A DNA stretch of 64,000 bases from DASRIA01 sp963768885. GTDB taxonomy: Bacteria > Actinomycetota > Thermoleophilia > Solirubrobacterales > JBBDJG01. The notes beneath the pieces were generated by a model. It had not been told where the DNA came from. It did not search any database and saw only the letters and a program-made list of their open reading frames with translations. The position numbers and the translations under genes were made by a program. The stretch is taken from contig CAVYJN010000006.1 of the NCBI GenBank assembly GCA_963768885.1, positions 496,001 to 560,000 on the forward strand, in the 5' to 3' direction. Shown piece after piece: positions 35,153-43,883 of this stretch; the first letter of the stretch is position 1; every line of letters begins with the position of its first letter.

Positions 35153-35532
35153 CCGACCGGCTGGCGCTCCTGCAGGACCGAGAGGATGTTGCCGGCCGGG
35201 TCCTTGAACCAGGCGATGTACGGGCCCTCGCCACGGTAGATCCCCTTCTCGTCCTGGTCGAACTCGTCGTAGCGCTCGAAGCGCACTCCGCGCTTCGCGA
35301 GCCCGTCGACGGCCTTGTCGATGTCGTCGACCTGGAAGTTGAGGATCGTGTAGTTCGCGGGCGCGTGGTCCGGCTTGGGGTACACCAGCGTTGGCCGGTC
35401 GCCGGCGAGGTGCAGCGTCAGCAGGCCGTGTTGCTCGGACGTCTCCAGCCCGAGCGTCCCGCCGTAGAACTCCGCCGCCCTCTCCACGTCGTCCACCGCA
35501 AAGCCACTGAATGCCATGGTGTTCGCGAACAT
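35149..35532 (-). CDS. VOC (glyoxalase/bleomycin-resistance fold) protein
   Basis: A 127-residue single-unit VOC protein. It shows the paired beta-alpha-beta-beta-beta modules: MAFSGFAVDDVERAAEFYGG with LGLE, then ILNFQVDDIDKAVDGLAKRGV and the C-terminal YIAWFKDPAGNILSVLQ, which has the FxDPxGN pattern of metal-binding members. The specific reaction is unknown. ATG 35532 has an AAGGAG site. It is convergent with the acyl-CoA dehydrogenase and divergent from the FAD oxidase. Confidence 0.87.
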   Translation of the reverse strand: MFANTMAFSGFAVDDVERAAEFYGGTLGLETSEQHGLLTLHLAGDRPTLVYPKPDHAPANYTILNFQVDDIDKAVDGLAKRGVRFERYDEFDQDEKGIYRGEGPYIAWFKDPAGNILSVLQERQPVG

Positions 35533-35688
35533 GCCGCTCCTTCTCTCTCGCGTTTCGGCGTCCCCACATGAGACCCTGGACCGGCCCGAAATTAATCGCT
35601 TCGGTCGAGCCCCGTTTCCCGTTAGATTGCACGACGTTGGAGGTTTGCGAGCGCGCGACGCGGCGACGCTCCGAGGAAAGGAACAGAT

Positions 35689-37095
35689 ATGAGCCAGCTG
35701 GCAATCGACGACGCCACCATCGATCGTCTGCGATCGGGGGTAGGCGGCGAGATCGTCACACCGGAGGATCCCAGCTACGAGGAGGCCCGCCGCGTCTGGA
35801 ACGGCATGATCGACCGCCATCCGGCCCTGATCGTGCGCTGCGGCACGGCGCATGACGTCGCCACCGCCCTCGCGTTCGCCCGCGAGCACGACCTGCCCGT
35901 GTCCGTGCGCGGGGGCGCCCACTCGACGCCCGGCTTCAGCACGTGCGACGGCGGCATCGTGATCGACCTGGGCGCGATGAACAAGGTCGAGGTCGACCCC
36001 GAGGCCGGGACCGCACGCGTTCAGGGGGGCGCGCGCTGGAGCGACGTGGATGCCGCGACCCAGGAGCACGGGCTCGCGGTGACCGGCGGCCGCGTCTCCA
36101 CGACCGGGGTCGGAGGGCTCACGCTCGGCAGCGGCAGCGGCTGGCTCGAACGTCTCTACGGAGTCACCTGCGAGAGCCTGCGGGCGGCCGAGGTCGTGAC
36201 GGCCGACGGGCGCATCGTGCGGGCCGCCGAGGACGAGAACGAGGACCTGCTGTGGGCGCTGCGCGGCGGCGGCGGCAACTTCGGCGTGGTGACGGAGTTC
36301 GTGTTCGACCTGCACCCGGTGGGTCCGATCCTGATGGGCGGCATGCTCGCGTTTCCGCGCCCGCAGGCGCGCGAGATCATCCGCGCCTACCGGGACTTCA
36401 TGGCACAGGCCCCCGACCAGGTGTGCGGCGGCCTCGCGCTGATCACCGCGCCACCGGAGGACTTCGTCCCCGAGGAGGCGCGCGGCATGCCGGCGGTCGG
36501 GATCGTCTACGCATACGTCGGCCCGCCCGACGAGGGCGAGGCGGCGCTGCGGCCGCTGCGCGAGGCCCTTCCGGCCCCGGTGCTCGACATGGTGCAGCCG
36601 ATGCCGTACGTCGCGGTCCAGCAGATGATGGACGCCGGCAACCCGTTCGGCATCCGCGAGTACTTCAAGATCGACTGGCTGCACAGCCTGCCGGACGAGG
36701 CGATCGACGCGATCGTCGAGCACGCGGAGGACATGCCGGCGCCGTTCGCGGAGGTGATCCTCGCGCCGATGGGAGGGGCCGTGGGTCGCACGGACCCCGG
36801 CGCCCGGGCGCTGAACGTCCCGGACGCGCAGTGGGCCTACTTCTGCCTGACGATGTGGATGGACCCGGCCGAGAACGACCGCAACATCGCCTGGACGCGG
36901 AAGTTCGCCGAGGTGATGCAGCCGTTCGGGATCGGCACCGCCGCCTTCCCGAACTTCATCGAGGCGGGCGAGAGCGACTCACGGCTGCGGCGCTCATACG
37001 GCGACGCGAACTACGCGAGGCTCGTCGAGGTGAAGAGCAAGTGGGACCCGGACAACCTCTTCCGCCTCAATCAGAACATCGCTCCGGCCGCATGA
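35689..37095 (+). CDS. FAD-linked oxidase, berberine-bridge-enzyme type
   Basis: A 468-residue oxidase with an N-terminal FAD-binding domain (VSVRGGAHSTPGFS, GGRVSTTGVGGLTLGSGSGWL) and a C-terminal BBE element (KSKWDPDNLFRLNQNI). His78 in RGGAHS and Cys161 in YGVTCES are at the two sites where this family can hold FAD covalently, so a bicovalent flavin is likely by family knowledge. Such enzymes oxidise sugars, alkaloids or other alcohols. The ATG has an AGGAAAGGA site. No signal peptide is visible. Confidence 0.92.
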   Translation: MSQLAIDDATIDRLRSGVGGEIVTPEDPSYEEARRVWNGMIDRHPALIVRCGTAHDVATALAFAREHDLPVSVRGGAHSTPGFSTCDGGIVIDLGAMNKVEVDPEAGTARVQGGARWSDVDAATQEHGLAVTGGRVSTTGVGGLTLGSGSGWLERLYGVTCESLRAAEVVTADGRIVRAAEDENEDLLWALRGGGGNFGVVTEFVFDLHPVGPILMGGMLAFPRPQAREIIRAYRDFMAQAPDQVCGGLALITAPPEDFVPEEARGMPAVGIVYAYVGPPDEGEAALRPLREALPAPVLDMVQPMPYVAVQQMMDAGNPFGIREYFKIDWLHSLPDEAIDAIVEHAEDMPAPFAEVILAPMGGAVGRTDPGARALNVPDAQWAYFCLTMWMDPAENDRNIAWTRKFAEVMQPFGIGTAAFPNFIEAGESDSRLRRSYGDANYARLVEVKSKWDPDNLFRLNQNIAPAA

Positions 37096-37114
37096 CGGGC
37101 TCTCGCGGGGCGCG

Positions 37115-37918
37115 GTGAGCGACGTCGTCCTGAGCGAGCGTCCGGCGCCGCACGTGCGGCTCGTGACGCTGAACCGTCCCGAGAAGCTCAACGCCATCAA
37201 CGCGGAGCTGTGCGCGGGGCTGCACGAGGAGCTCCAGTCGGCGGCCGCCGACCGCTCGTGCCGGGCGATCGTCGTCACGGGCGCGGGCCGGGGGTTCTGC
37301 GCCGGCGTCGACCTCCAGGGATACGGCCAGGCGCCGGGCAACGACGGGACCGACGCGGCGCGTGACCACTTCGGAAACCAGGAGCACATGTCGCGCCTCG
37401 TGCTGCGGCTGCGCGCGACCCCACAGCCGGTGATCGCGGCCGTGAACGGGCCCGCGGCCGGGTTCGGGATCGCGTTCTCGTGCGCGGCCGACATCCGCTA
37501 CGCGGCGCGGAGCGCGGTGTTTCGCGCCGCGTTCATCAACATCGGCCTCTCGAACTGCGACATGGCGACGAGCTGGCTCCTGCCGCGGCTGATCGGCGCC
37601 TCCCGCGCGCACGAGCTGATGCTGACCGGACGGCGTGTAGGCGCCGAGGAGGCTGCCGCGATCGGGCTCGTCGCGGACGTGGTCGACGACGAGCGCCTCC
37701 TCGACCGGGCGCTCGAGGGCGCAGCCCAGATCGCGGCGTGGGCTCCGTGGGGGACGCGCCTCACCAAGCAGGGCATGTGGTCGGCGCTCGAGATCCCCTC
37801 GCAGCAGGCCGCCGTGGAGTACGAGGACCGCCAGCAGATCCTCGCGCTGCACGGCGCCGCGCCGCGCGAGGCGATCGCCGCCTACCTCGAGAAGCGCACG
37901 GCCGAGTTCAGCGACTAG
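37115..37918 (+). CDS. Enoyl-CoA hydratase/isomerase family protein
   Basis: A 267-residue crotonase-fold protein. RLVTLNRPEKLNAIN, VTGAGRGFCAGVDLQG and AAVNGPAAGFGIAFSCAADIRYA form the CoA pocket and oxyanion hole. The first catalytic Glu of true hydratases (GGGxE) is replaced (GFGIAFSC), and the second catalytic position falls in GLSNCDMATSWLLPRLIG, so reaction type is uncertain: hydratase, isomerase or thioesterase-like. GTG 37115 is 19 bases after the FAD oxidase stop, suggesting co-transcription. Confidence 0.9.
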   Translation: MSDVVLSERPAPHVRLVTLNRPEKLNAINAELCAGLHEELQSAAADRSCRAIVVTGAGRGFCAGVDLQGYGQAPGNDGTDAARDHFGNQEHMSRLVLRLRATPQPVIAAVNGPAAGFGIAFSCAADIRYAARSAVFRAAFINIGLSNCDMATSWLLPRLIGASRAHELMLTGRRVGAEEAAAIGLVADVVDDERLLDRALEGAAQIAAWAPWGTRLTKQGMWSALEIPSQQAAVEYEDRQQILALHGAAPREAIAAYLEKRTAEFSD

Positions 37919-37923
37919 ATGAT

Positions 37924-38139
37924 TTAGCCCGAGATGCGCTGCTTGGCGAGGATGCGGCGCGCGAGCGCCCCGTTCAGCTCTTCCAGGTAGTCGGCCACGC
38001 AGCCGTCCTCCCCGACGATCCAGAAGGCCTGGTCGAAGGTGCCCATGACCTCCTCCGCGGTAAGCCCGAACGACCTCGCCGAGTCGAATACGGACTGGAG
38101 GGGGGCAACCGTCGCACGATCGAAGTCCATCTGTTCCAT
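37924..38139 (-). CDS. Small protein of unknown function
   Basis: A 71-residue acidic-helical protein (MEQMDFDRATVAPLQSVF, FGLTAEEVMGTFDQAFWIV, DYLEELNGALARRIL). Its composition is protein-like and differs from the random frames on the other strand. No family recognised and no clear ribosome site. It fills the 300-bp gap between the enoyl-CoA hydratase and the response regulator. Confidence 0.55.
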   Translation of the reverse strand: MEQMDFDRATVAPLQSVFDSARSFGLTAEEVMGTFDQAFWIVGEDGCVADYLEELNGALARRILAKQRISG

Positions 38140-38181
38140 GCGAGTCGGTTACCCACGTTACGGGCGGCGAAACCCGGCTTG

Positions 38182-38212
38182 TTGCAGCCAATTCTCAGGT
38201 TCTTCTCATACT
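38182..38212 (+). promoter_or_regulatory. Promoter and direct-repeat operator before response regulator
   Basis: TTGCAG (38182-38187) and CATACT (38207-38212) make a plausible -35/-10 pair with a 19-base spacer. Two TTCTCA hexamers at 38192 and 38203 are 11 bp apart start to start, the layout of OmpR-family operator half-sites. The ATG follows CATACT by 6 bases, so the mRNA may be leaderless and autoregulated. Confidence 0.45.
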
Positions 38213-38218
38213 CCGGCG

Positions 38219-38914
38219 ATGATATTCCGCACAGTGCGAGTTCTGATCGTCGAGGACGACAAGCGGATGGCGGCGGCGATCCGGCGTGGCCTCCAGGCCG
38301 AGGGCATCGTCGCGGACCTCGCTGCCACGGGCGAGGATGCACTCTGGATGGCGGGCGCGTCGGAGTTCGACGCCGTCGTGCTGGACGTCATGCTGCCGGG
38401 GATCGACGGGTTCGAGACCTGCCGGCACCTGCGCGACGACGGCGTGTGGGCGCCGATCATCATGCTGACCGCCCGCGACTCGGTCGAGGACCGCGTGAAG
38501 GGCCTCGACCAGGGGGCCGACGACTATCTGGTCAAGCCGTTCTCGCTCGCCGAGCTGCTCGCGCGGCTGCGCGCGCTCGCGCGGCGCGGGCCGGTCGAGC
38601 GCCCGCCGGTCATACAGGTGGGGGACCTGCGGCTCGACCCCGCGACCCAGCAGACATGGCGCGGGGACGAGGAGATCGTCCTGTCGCCCAAGGAGTTCGC
38701 GTTGATGGAGACGTTCATGCGTCGTCCCGGGGAGGTGCTGAGCCGCTATCAGCTGCTCGAGCACGCGTGGGACTACGACTACGAAAACCGCTCCAACGTC
38801 GTCGAGGTCTACGTGCGCTATCTGCGCGAGAAGGTCGACCGGCCGTTCGGTGTCAAGTCGCTCGAGACCGTGCGGGGCGCGGGCTACCGGCTGCGGAGGG
38901 ACGGGGGATCGTAG
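38219..38914 (+). CDS. OmpR-family response regulator
   Basis: A 231-residue DNA-binding response regulator. The receiver domain has VLIVEDDKR, phospho-acceptor Asp56 in VVLDVMLPG, LTARD and YLVKPFSLAEL. The C-terminal winged helix has the LSPKEFALMETFMRRPG, NVVEVYVRYLREKVD and VRGAGYRL blocks. ATG 38219 is used; a GTG 15 bases later is possible. It is directly followed by its likely histidine kinase, then a small exported protein and a lipoprotein which may be its targets or sensors. Confidence 0.94.
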   Translation: MIFRTVRVLIVEDDKRMAAAIRRGLQAEGIVADLAATGEDALWMAGASEFDAVVLDVMLPGIDGFETCRHLRDDGVWAPIIMLTARDSVEDRVKGLDQGADDYLVKPFSLAELLARLRALARRGPVERPPVIQVGDLRLDPATQQTWRGDEEIVLSPKEFALMETFMRRPGEVLSRYQLLEHAWDYDYENRSNVVEVYVRYLREKVDRPFGVKSLETVRGAGYRLRRDGGS

Positions 38915-38940
38915 GCGCCGTCAGCCGCCTGCCGATCAGG

Positions 38941-40314
38941 GTGCGCCTGACGGCGGCCTTCGCCCTCGCGATGGCCCTCGTGCTCGTCGCGACGGCGCTG
39001 TTCGCCTATGCGCGGCTGCGCAACAGCCTCGACGAGACGATCGAGACCTCGCTGCGCTCGCGCTCCGACGACGTGGCCGCGCTCGTCCGCAGCTCCGGTA
39101 CCGACCTCGGCCGGCTGGAGGGCACGCGGCTGATCGAGTCCGAGGAGGGGTTCGTCCAGATTCTCACCGCGCAGGGGCGCTGGGCCGAGGGGTCACCCAG
39201 CAGACCGGCGCTGCGACCCGAGGAGGCGCGTCGCGCGGCGAAGGCGCCGATCCTGATCGACCGTGACGTGCCCGGGGTGGAGGGGACGGCGCGGATCCTC
39301 GCGCGACCCGCGGGGAGCGAGCCGGTGGTCGTGGTCACCGGGACCTCGGTCCAGGATCGCACCGAGTCGCTCGCGAGTCTCGCCAAGTCGTTCCTGATCG
39401 GCGGCCCGATCGCCATCCTGCTCGCGTCGGGGATCGGCTACCTGCTCGCGACCGCGGGTTTTCGTCCCGTCGAGGCGATGCGCCTGCGCGCGGGGCGCAT
39501 CTCCCTCGCGCAGGACGGCGAGCGCCTGCCGCTCCCGGACGCACACGACGAGATTCGCCGCCTCGGCGAGACGCTCAACGCGATGCTCGCCCGCCTCGAG
39601 GACTCCTTCGAGCGCGAGCGCAGGTTCGTGGCCGACGCGAGTCACGAGCTGCGCACGCCGCTGGCCGTCGTGAAGGCCGAGCTCGAGGCCGCGATGAGGG
39701 CCGGCGACGACAGCGCCAGCATGCGTGAGTCGCTCGTGGCCGCGCTGGAGGAGACCGATCACCTGGCCCAGCTCGCCGAGGACCTGCTGTTGATCGCGCG
39801 GGCCGCAGACGGACGCCTGCCCGTGCGCCCCGAGGAGGTCGACGTCCGCGAGCTGCTCGAGCGCACGCGCGACCGCTTCGACGACCGCGCCCGCGAGCAG
39901 GGCCGCGGCATCCTGGTCGACGTCCCGCCGGACCTGGTCGCGCGGCTCGACCCGCTGCGCAGCCGCCAGGCGCTCGGGAACCTCGTCGACAACGCTCTGC
40001 GCTACGGCGGCGGCGAGATCGCGCTCACGGCGCGCCGGGACGACGGGTCGCTGGAGGTCGAGGTGAGCGACGAGGGACGGGGCTTCCCGCCCGAGCTCGT
40101 CCCGCGGGCATTCGAGCGTTTCGCGCGCGACGACGGTGCGCGCACGCGCGGCGGAGCGGGCCTGGGCCTGGCGATCGTCCGGGCCATCGCCGAGGCGCAC
40201 GGCGGGACCGCCGCGATCGTGAACGGGCCGGGAGGCGCCACCGTGCGCCTGCGGATCCCGGGTGCGGTCCCGGAACCGCTTTCATCGGTGTCTCAGGAAT
40301 ACTCGGAAACTTGA
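38941..40314 (+). CDS. Membrane sensor histidine kinase
   Basis: Partner kinase of the upstream regulator. Two membrane helices (AFALAMALVLVATALFAYA and LIGGPIAILLASGIGYLLA) frame an outer sensor region of about 130 residues. HAMP (FRPVEAMRLRAGRIS), the dimerisation H-box with His235 in DASHELRTP, N-box LVDNALRYG and G-boxes DEGRGF and GAGLGLAI complete it. Start is uncertain: the frame reads VGAVSRLPIRVRLT before GTG 38941, and relatives usually begin at the SRLPIR part, but no ATG, GTG or TTG is there. It may use a rare start such as ATC 38908, or a base is wrong. Confidence 0.9.
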   Translation: MRLTAAFALAMALVLVATALFAYARLRNSLDETIETSLRSRSDDVAALVRSSGTDLGRLEGTRLIESEEGFVQILTAQGRWAEGSPSRPALRPEEARRAAKAPILIDRDVPGVEGTARILARPAGSEPVVVVTGTSVQDRTESLASLAKSFLIGGPIAILLASGIGYLLATAGFRPVEAMRLRAGRISLAQDGERLPLPDAHDEIRRLGETLNAMLARLEDSFERERRFVADASHELRTPLAVVKAELEAAMRAGDDSASMRESLVAALEETDHLAQLAEDLLLIARAADGRLPVRPEEVDVRELLERTRDRFDDRAREQGRGILVDVPPDLVARLDPLRSRQALGNLVDNALRYGGGEIALTARRDDGSLEVEVSDEGRGFPPELVPRAFERFARDDGARTRGGAGLGLAIVRAIAEAHGGTAAIVNGPGGATVRLRIPGAVPEPLSSVSQEYSET

Positions 40315-40348
40315 TGTCGAAACCAATGGCCGACGGAGGTGGAACGCA

Positions 40349-40678
40349 ATGACTCGACGCAGGAAGCTCGTGATCGGCGGAGCCGTGGTGCTCGCGCTCG
40401 GAGCAGGGGGAGTGGGCTTCGCGCAGGCGATGGGCGACGGCGAGGAGAACGTGAGCGGTCCCGAAGCGGATGCGGCGAAGCGTGCCGCGGTGTCCGTGGT
40501 CGGCGGCGGGCGCGCGGTCGGCGTCGAGCGTGACGACGGCGACGGGGCCGCCTGGGAGGTCGAGGTCGAGCGCGACGGGAAGACCGTCGAGGTCCAGCTC
40601 ACGAGCGCCCTGAAGCAGGTCGGCACGAAGACCGACGACGATTCGGGCGGCAACTCCGAGAGCGGCGACGGCGACTGA
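40349..40678 (+). CDS. Small exported PepSY-like protein
   Basis: A 109-residue protein with a signal peptide or anchor (KLVIGGAVVLALGAGGVGFAQA) and one PepSY-like unit: AAKRAAVSVVGGGRAVGV, then AAWEVEVERDGKTVEVQLT. The rest is an Asp/Ser-rich tail. PepSY modules often inhibit proteases or sense the envelope, hence a likely link to the upstream kinase; this is inference. ATG 40349 has a GGAGGTGG site. The next gene begins one base after its stop. Confidence 0.72.
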   Translation: MTRRRKLVIGGAVVLALGAGGVGFAQAMGDGEENVSGPEADAAKRAAVSVVGGGRAVGVERDDGDGAAWEVEVERDGKTVEVQLTSALKQVGTKTDDDSGGNSESGDGD

Positions 40679-40679
40679 C

Positions 40680-41435
40680 GTGAGACGCGTGCTCCTGCCG
40701 GTCGCGCTGCTCTTCCTCTTCGTCGCCGGTTGCGGCTCGGACAACGGCGACGGGGGCAGCACTGCTGCGACCACCTCGAAGACGACCGCGGCCGTCTCGG
40801 TGGGCCTTCCCCAAGGCGACGAGCCCGTGAAGCTCGACCCGGCGGACTTCACGACCAAGATCGACAACCCCTACTGGCCGATGCCGAAGGGCGCCCGGTG
40901 GGTCTACCTCTCCGACCAGGAGCGGATCGTCGTCGAGGTGACGAACCGCAGGAAGAAGATCGAGGGAGTCGAGGCCCTGGTGCTGCGCGACACCGTGACC
41001 CAGCGCGACGGGGGCGGGTTCGTCGAGGTCACCGACGACTGGTACGCGCAGGACTCGAAGGGCAACGTCTGGTACATGGGCGAGGACACGAAGGAGTACA
41101 AGGACGGGGAGGTCAGCTCGACCAAGGGCTCCTGGGAGCACGGGGTGGACGGCGCCTACGCCGGCGTCATCATGCCCGCGCACCCGCGCCCGGGGATGGC
41201 GTACCGCCAGGAGTACTACAAGGGCCAGGCGGAGGACCGCGCGCGGATCCTCAGCGTCGACGAGCAGGTCGCGGTCCCGTTCGGGAGCTTCGACCGCGCC
41301 GTCCAGACGGAGGAGACGACCCCGCTGGAGCCCGGCGTCGTCGAGTTGAAGTACTACGCGCGCGGTGTCGGCAACGTCCTGCGGACGACCAAGGACGGCG
41401 GCGGCCGCGAGGAGCTGATCAGCTACAAGCGCTAG
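40680..41435 (+). CDS. Predicted lipoprotein in two-component operon
   Basis: A 251-residue lipoprotein with signal peptide and lipobox (LLFLFVAGC). After a Thr/Ser-rich linker the domain is beta-rich: NPYWPMPKGARWVYLSD, VLRDTVTQRDGGGFVEVTDDWYAQD and HPRPGMAYRQEYYKGQAED, then FDRAVQTEETTPLEP. I know similar actinobacterial secreted proteins with the NPYWP start but no named function. It is the fourth gene of the RR-HK-PepSY unit. Its TAG shares the palindrome CTAG with the convergent RTX gene stop. Confidence 0.8.
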   Translation: MRRVLLPVALLFLFVAGCGSDNGDGGSTAATTSKTTAAVSVGLPQGDEPVKLDPADFTTKIDNPYWPMPKGARWVYLSDQERIVVEVTNRRKKIEGVEALVLRDTVTQRDGGGFVEVTDDWYAQDSKGNVWYMGEDTKEYKDGEVSSTKGSWEHGVDGAYAGVIMPAHPRPGMAYRQEYYKGQAEDRARILSVDEQVAVPFGSFDRAVQTEETTPLEPGVVELKYYARGVGNVLRTTKDGGGREELISYKR

Positions 41436-42893
41436 TCCCGCGCCGGGCGGCGGACGCGCTCGACGCCCCGCACCACGTCGCCGCGCTGCACGCGCGCCCG
41501 GTCGCGACCGCGACCGCCGCTGATCCGGTCGCGGCGCCCGTTGCGGCTGGACTCGATGTAGTCGTTGCCGGCGTTGCCGAATACCCGGTTGCGCCCGCCC
41601 TGCCCGAAGAGCCGATCGGCACCGCTCTGGCCGCGCAGCACGTCGTTGCCCGCGCCCCCTCGGATCGTGTCGCCGCCGCGGCCGCCACGCAGCACGTCGT
41701 CGCCGCGGTTGCCGTCGATCCGGTCGCGGCCGGCCCCGCCGCCGAGTCGGTCGTCGCCGTCGCCGCCGCGGATCAGGTCGTTCCCTCCCTCGCCGTCGAT
41801 GCGGTCGTCGCCGCCGAGGCCGCAGATGATGTCCCGGCCGCGCGTCCCGCGCAGCACATCGGGGCCTGCGGTGCCGATCACGGTGCAGCTGGTCTTCTTC
41901 TTTTTCTTCGGAGCGGGCGACTTGGGCTTCGGGCGCCGCTTCGGCGGCGCCGCGTGACAGCCGCCGGTGCCGGCGTCGGCGAAGGTCCCGCCCGCCACGG
42001 GCACGAAGCGCCAGGAATAGCCGACGCCACCGAGCGTCAGCTCGAGCACGCCGAACGTCTGGTTGTCGCGCACCTCGCTGTTTCGCTTCGCGGGGCCGAA
42101 GGTGCCGAGCGAGTGGCCGCCGGTGCCGACCACGAACTGGCGGATGCCGTACTTGGGGCTGGACCGCCCGACATGGGTCTGCGGCGCGAAGCGCTCGTAG
42201 TCGCGGGCATGCGCGGCCAGCGCGACGTCGACGCCGCCCTCGTAGAGCGCCTTGTAGAGCGGCCCCACGGAGATCGAGCTGGCAGGGCGCCCCGAGCTGA
42301 AGCGCGACGCGTGCATGTAGGCGAGCGTGCACGACGCGGGATGCGCGGCCAGGTCGGCGCGCAGCCAGCGCTCCTGGGCGGACCCCGCGGAGCACGCGAC
42401 CTGGCTGCAGTTCGAGTTGAGCGCGACCAGGTGCCACGCACCCGACGTCGAAGCTGTAGTAGCCCTCGCCGCGGTTGCCGGCGGGCCCGCCGATTCCGCC
42501 GGCGCCGTTGAAGTAGTCGAAGTAGCCGTCTGCGCCGGCCGTCCCGTAGTCGCGGTTACCGGGCACCGGGCGCGTGATCGCCTTGAGGCGGCCCCACGTC
42601 GGGTCGTACGAGGTCGTGTACGCGGACAGCGCGCCCGCGCCGTACTGGTTGTCGCCGAGCGCGAGCACCGCGGCCGTGCCCGAAAGCACGTCTGAGGTGT
42701 CCTTCTGGCGGCAGCGCGTCGCGGTCCCGGCGCCGGCGTTGTAGTAGGGGCTCGAGGGATCGCAGGCGATGTTGCCCGCGGCCGCGACCACGGGATCCGC
42801 CGCCCCGGCGACCGCCGGGGTCAGCGCGATGATCGCCACCGTTGCGGCAACGCCCGCGAGCCATCGACGTTCCATCGTTCTGCGCTTCAGCAT
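41432..42893 (-). CDS. Secreted phosphoesterase-fold protein with RTX repeats and altered active site, frameshifted near 42440
   Basis: About 486 residues: signal peptide (VAATVAIIALTPAVAGA), a calcineurin-like domain and an RTX calcium-binding C-terminus with nonapeptide repeats (GGDDRIDGEGGNDLIRGG and on). One extra base near 42440 splits the gene after YYSFDVG. Compared with the related protein at 43880-50072, metal-site motifs are changed: GD to GN (AAAGNIAC), GNHEY to GNRDY, and GGHAHDYER to AAHARDYER, while GDNQY and the His in YMHASRF remain. It is therefore probably inactive as a phosphoesterase. ATG 42893 or 42875 could be the start. Confidence 0.85.
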
Positions 42894-42944
42894 CCGTGCA
42901 ACCTTCCCGTTCGGTCAATCCAACCACATGTGGGCGTGCTCGCG

Positions 42945-43883
42945 CTAGGGGGTGGCGGTCTCCAGCGCCGAGAAGGCGATGCTCTTCCCGTCGGGCGACC
43001 ATGTGGGCTTGGAGGGGAACAGCGAGTCGTCGGTGAGGCGCTCGGGAGCGCTGCGCCCCGCCGCGTCGAGCGTCGCGAGCGTCGCCGTGTCGAGGCCCTG
43101 CAGGATGACCGCGAGCTGCTTCCCGTCGGGCGACCAGGCCGGCTCCTGGGCGCTCGTGCCGGTCGGGGTGATGCGCCGCTTGCCGCTGCCGTCGCCGCGC
43201 ATCGTGAAGATCGCCCACTTGCCGTTGGCCTGCTGCTGTGCGAACGCGACGTGCGACCCGTCCGGCGACCACGCGGGGTTGGTCTGCTGCGCCGAGTCGT
43301 TCGTGAGGCGCTGCTTGCGCCCCGTCGCGGCGTCCACGGTGAAGAGGTCGTAGTTCGTGTCCCGTACCTGCCTGTGGAAAGCGATCAGGTCGCCGGCCGG
43401 CGACCAGGAGGGGGCCTCGTCCGAGACGCCTGACGTGAGCCGCTTCGACGTCTGCGCCTGTGTGTCGACGATGTAGATGCCGCGCCCGAGGCCGACGACG
43501 GCGACCCGGCGGCCGTCCGGCGCCCACGACGGCTGGAAGAGGTGCTCCACCGGCGGGTCGATCTGCACCTCGGTGGTCCCGGCCGGGTCCACCTCGGTCA
43601 GCGTCGAGGGGCACTCGTCGCAGGTCATCGAGGTGAACGCGATCTGACCGTCGGGCGACCAGGACGGCTCCTTGGCGTCCTCGTGGTGGGTGGGCTGCGT
43701 CACGGCACGGCTCTCGACGTCGACCACGTAGAGGCCGTTGTTGTCGACGTGGGTGTCGACCTTGGGCCCCGCCTCCGGCGGCGACGCGGAGTCCGCCACC
43801 CCGAGCGCGATCGCCGTGGACGCGGCGATCACGACCGTGACCAGCACGGCGAGGCGCTTCCTTGTGAGGCGCAGCCGCGTCAT
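42945..43883 (-). CDS. TolB-like WD40/PD40 beta-propeller protein, membrane-anchored
   Basis: A 312-residue protein with an N-terminal signal anchor (LAVLVTVVIAASTAIALGVA) and about six PD40 blades, each with the WSPDGxxIAF motif (EPSWSPDGQIAFTS, QPSWAPDGRRVAV, APSWSPAGDLIAF, NPAWSPDGSHVAF, EPAWSPDGKQLAV, KPTWSPDGKSIAF). Such propellers bind peptides or partners in the envelope. Its ATG overlaps the stop of the giant FN3 gene (ATGA), so the two are translationally coupled and probably act together. Confidence 0.9.
   Translation of the reverse strand: MTRLRLTRKRLAVLVTVVIAASTAIALGVADSASPPEAGPKVDTHVDNNGLYVVDVESRAVTQPTHHEDAKEPSWSPDGQIAFTSMTCDECPSTLTEVDPAGTTEVQIDPPVEHLFQPSWAPDGRRVAVVGLGRGIYIVDTQAQTSKRLTSGVSDEAPSWSPAGDLIAFHRQVRDTNYDLFTVDAATGRKQRLTNDSAQQTNPAWSPDGSHVAFAQQQANGKWAIFTMRGDGSGKRRITPTGTSAQEPAWSPDGKQLAVILQGLDTATLATLDAAGRSAPERLTDDSLFPSKPTWSPDGKSIAFSALETATP

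Noticed and set aside
38193..40300. A second copy of the TCTCAGG box before the PepSY gene (about 40291)
   Set aside because: It lies inside the kinase coding end, has no second half-site at 11 bp and is likely chance.
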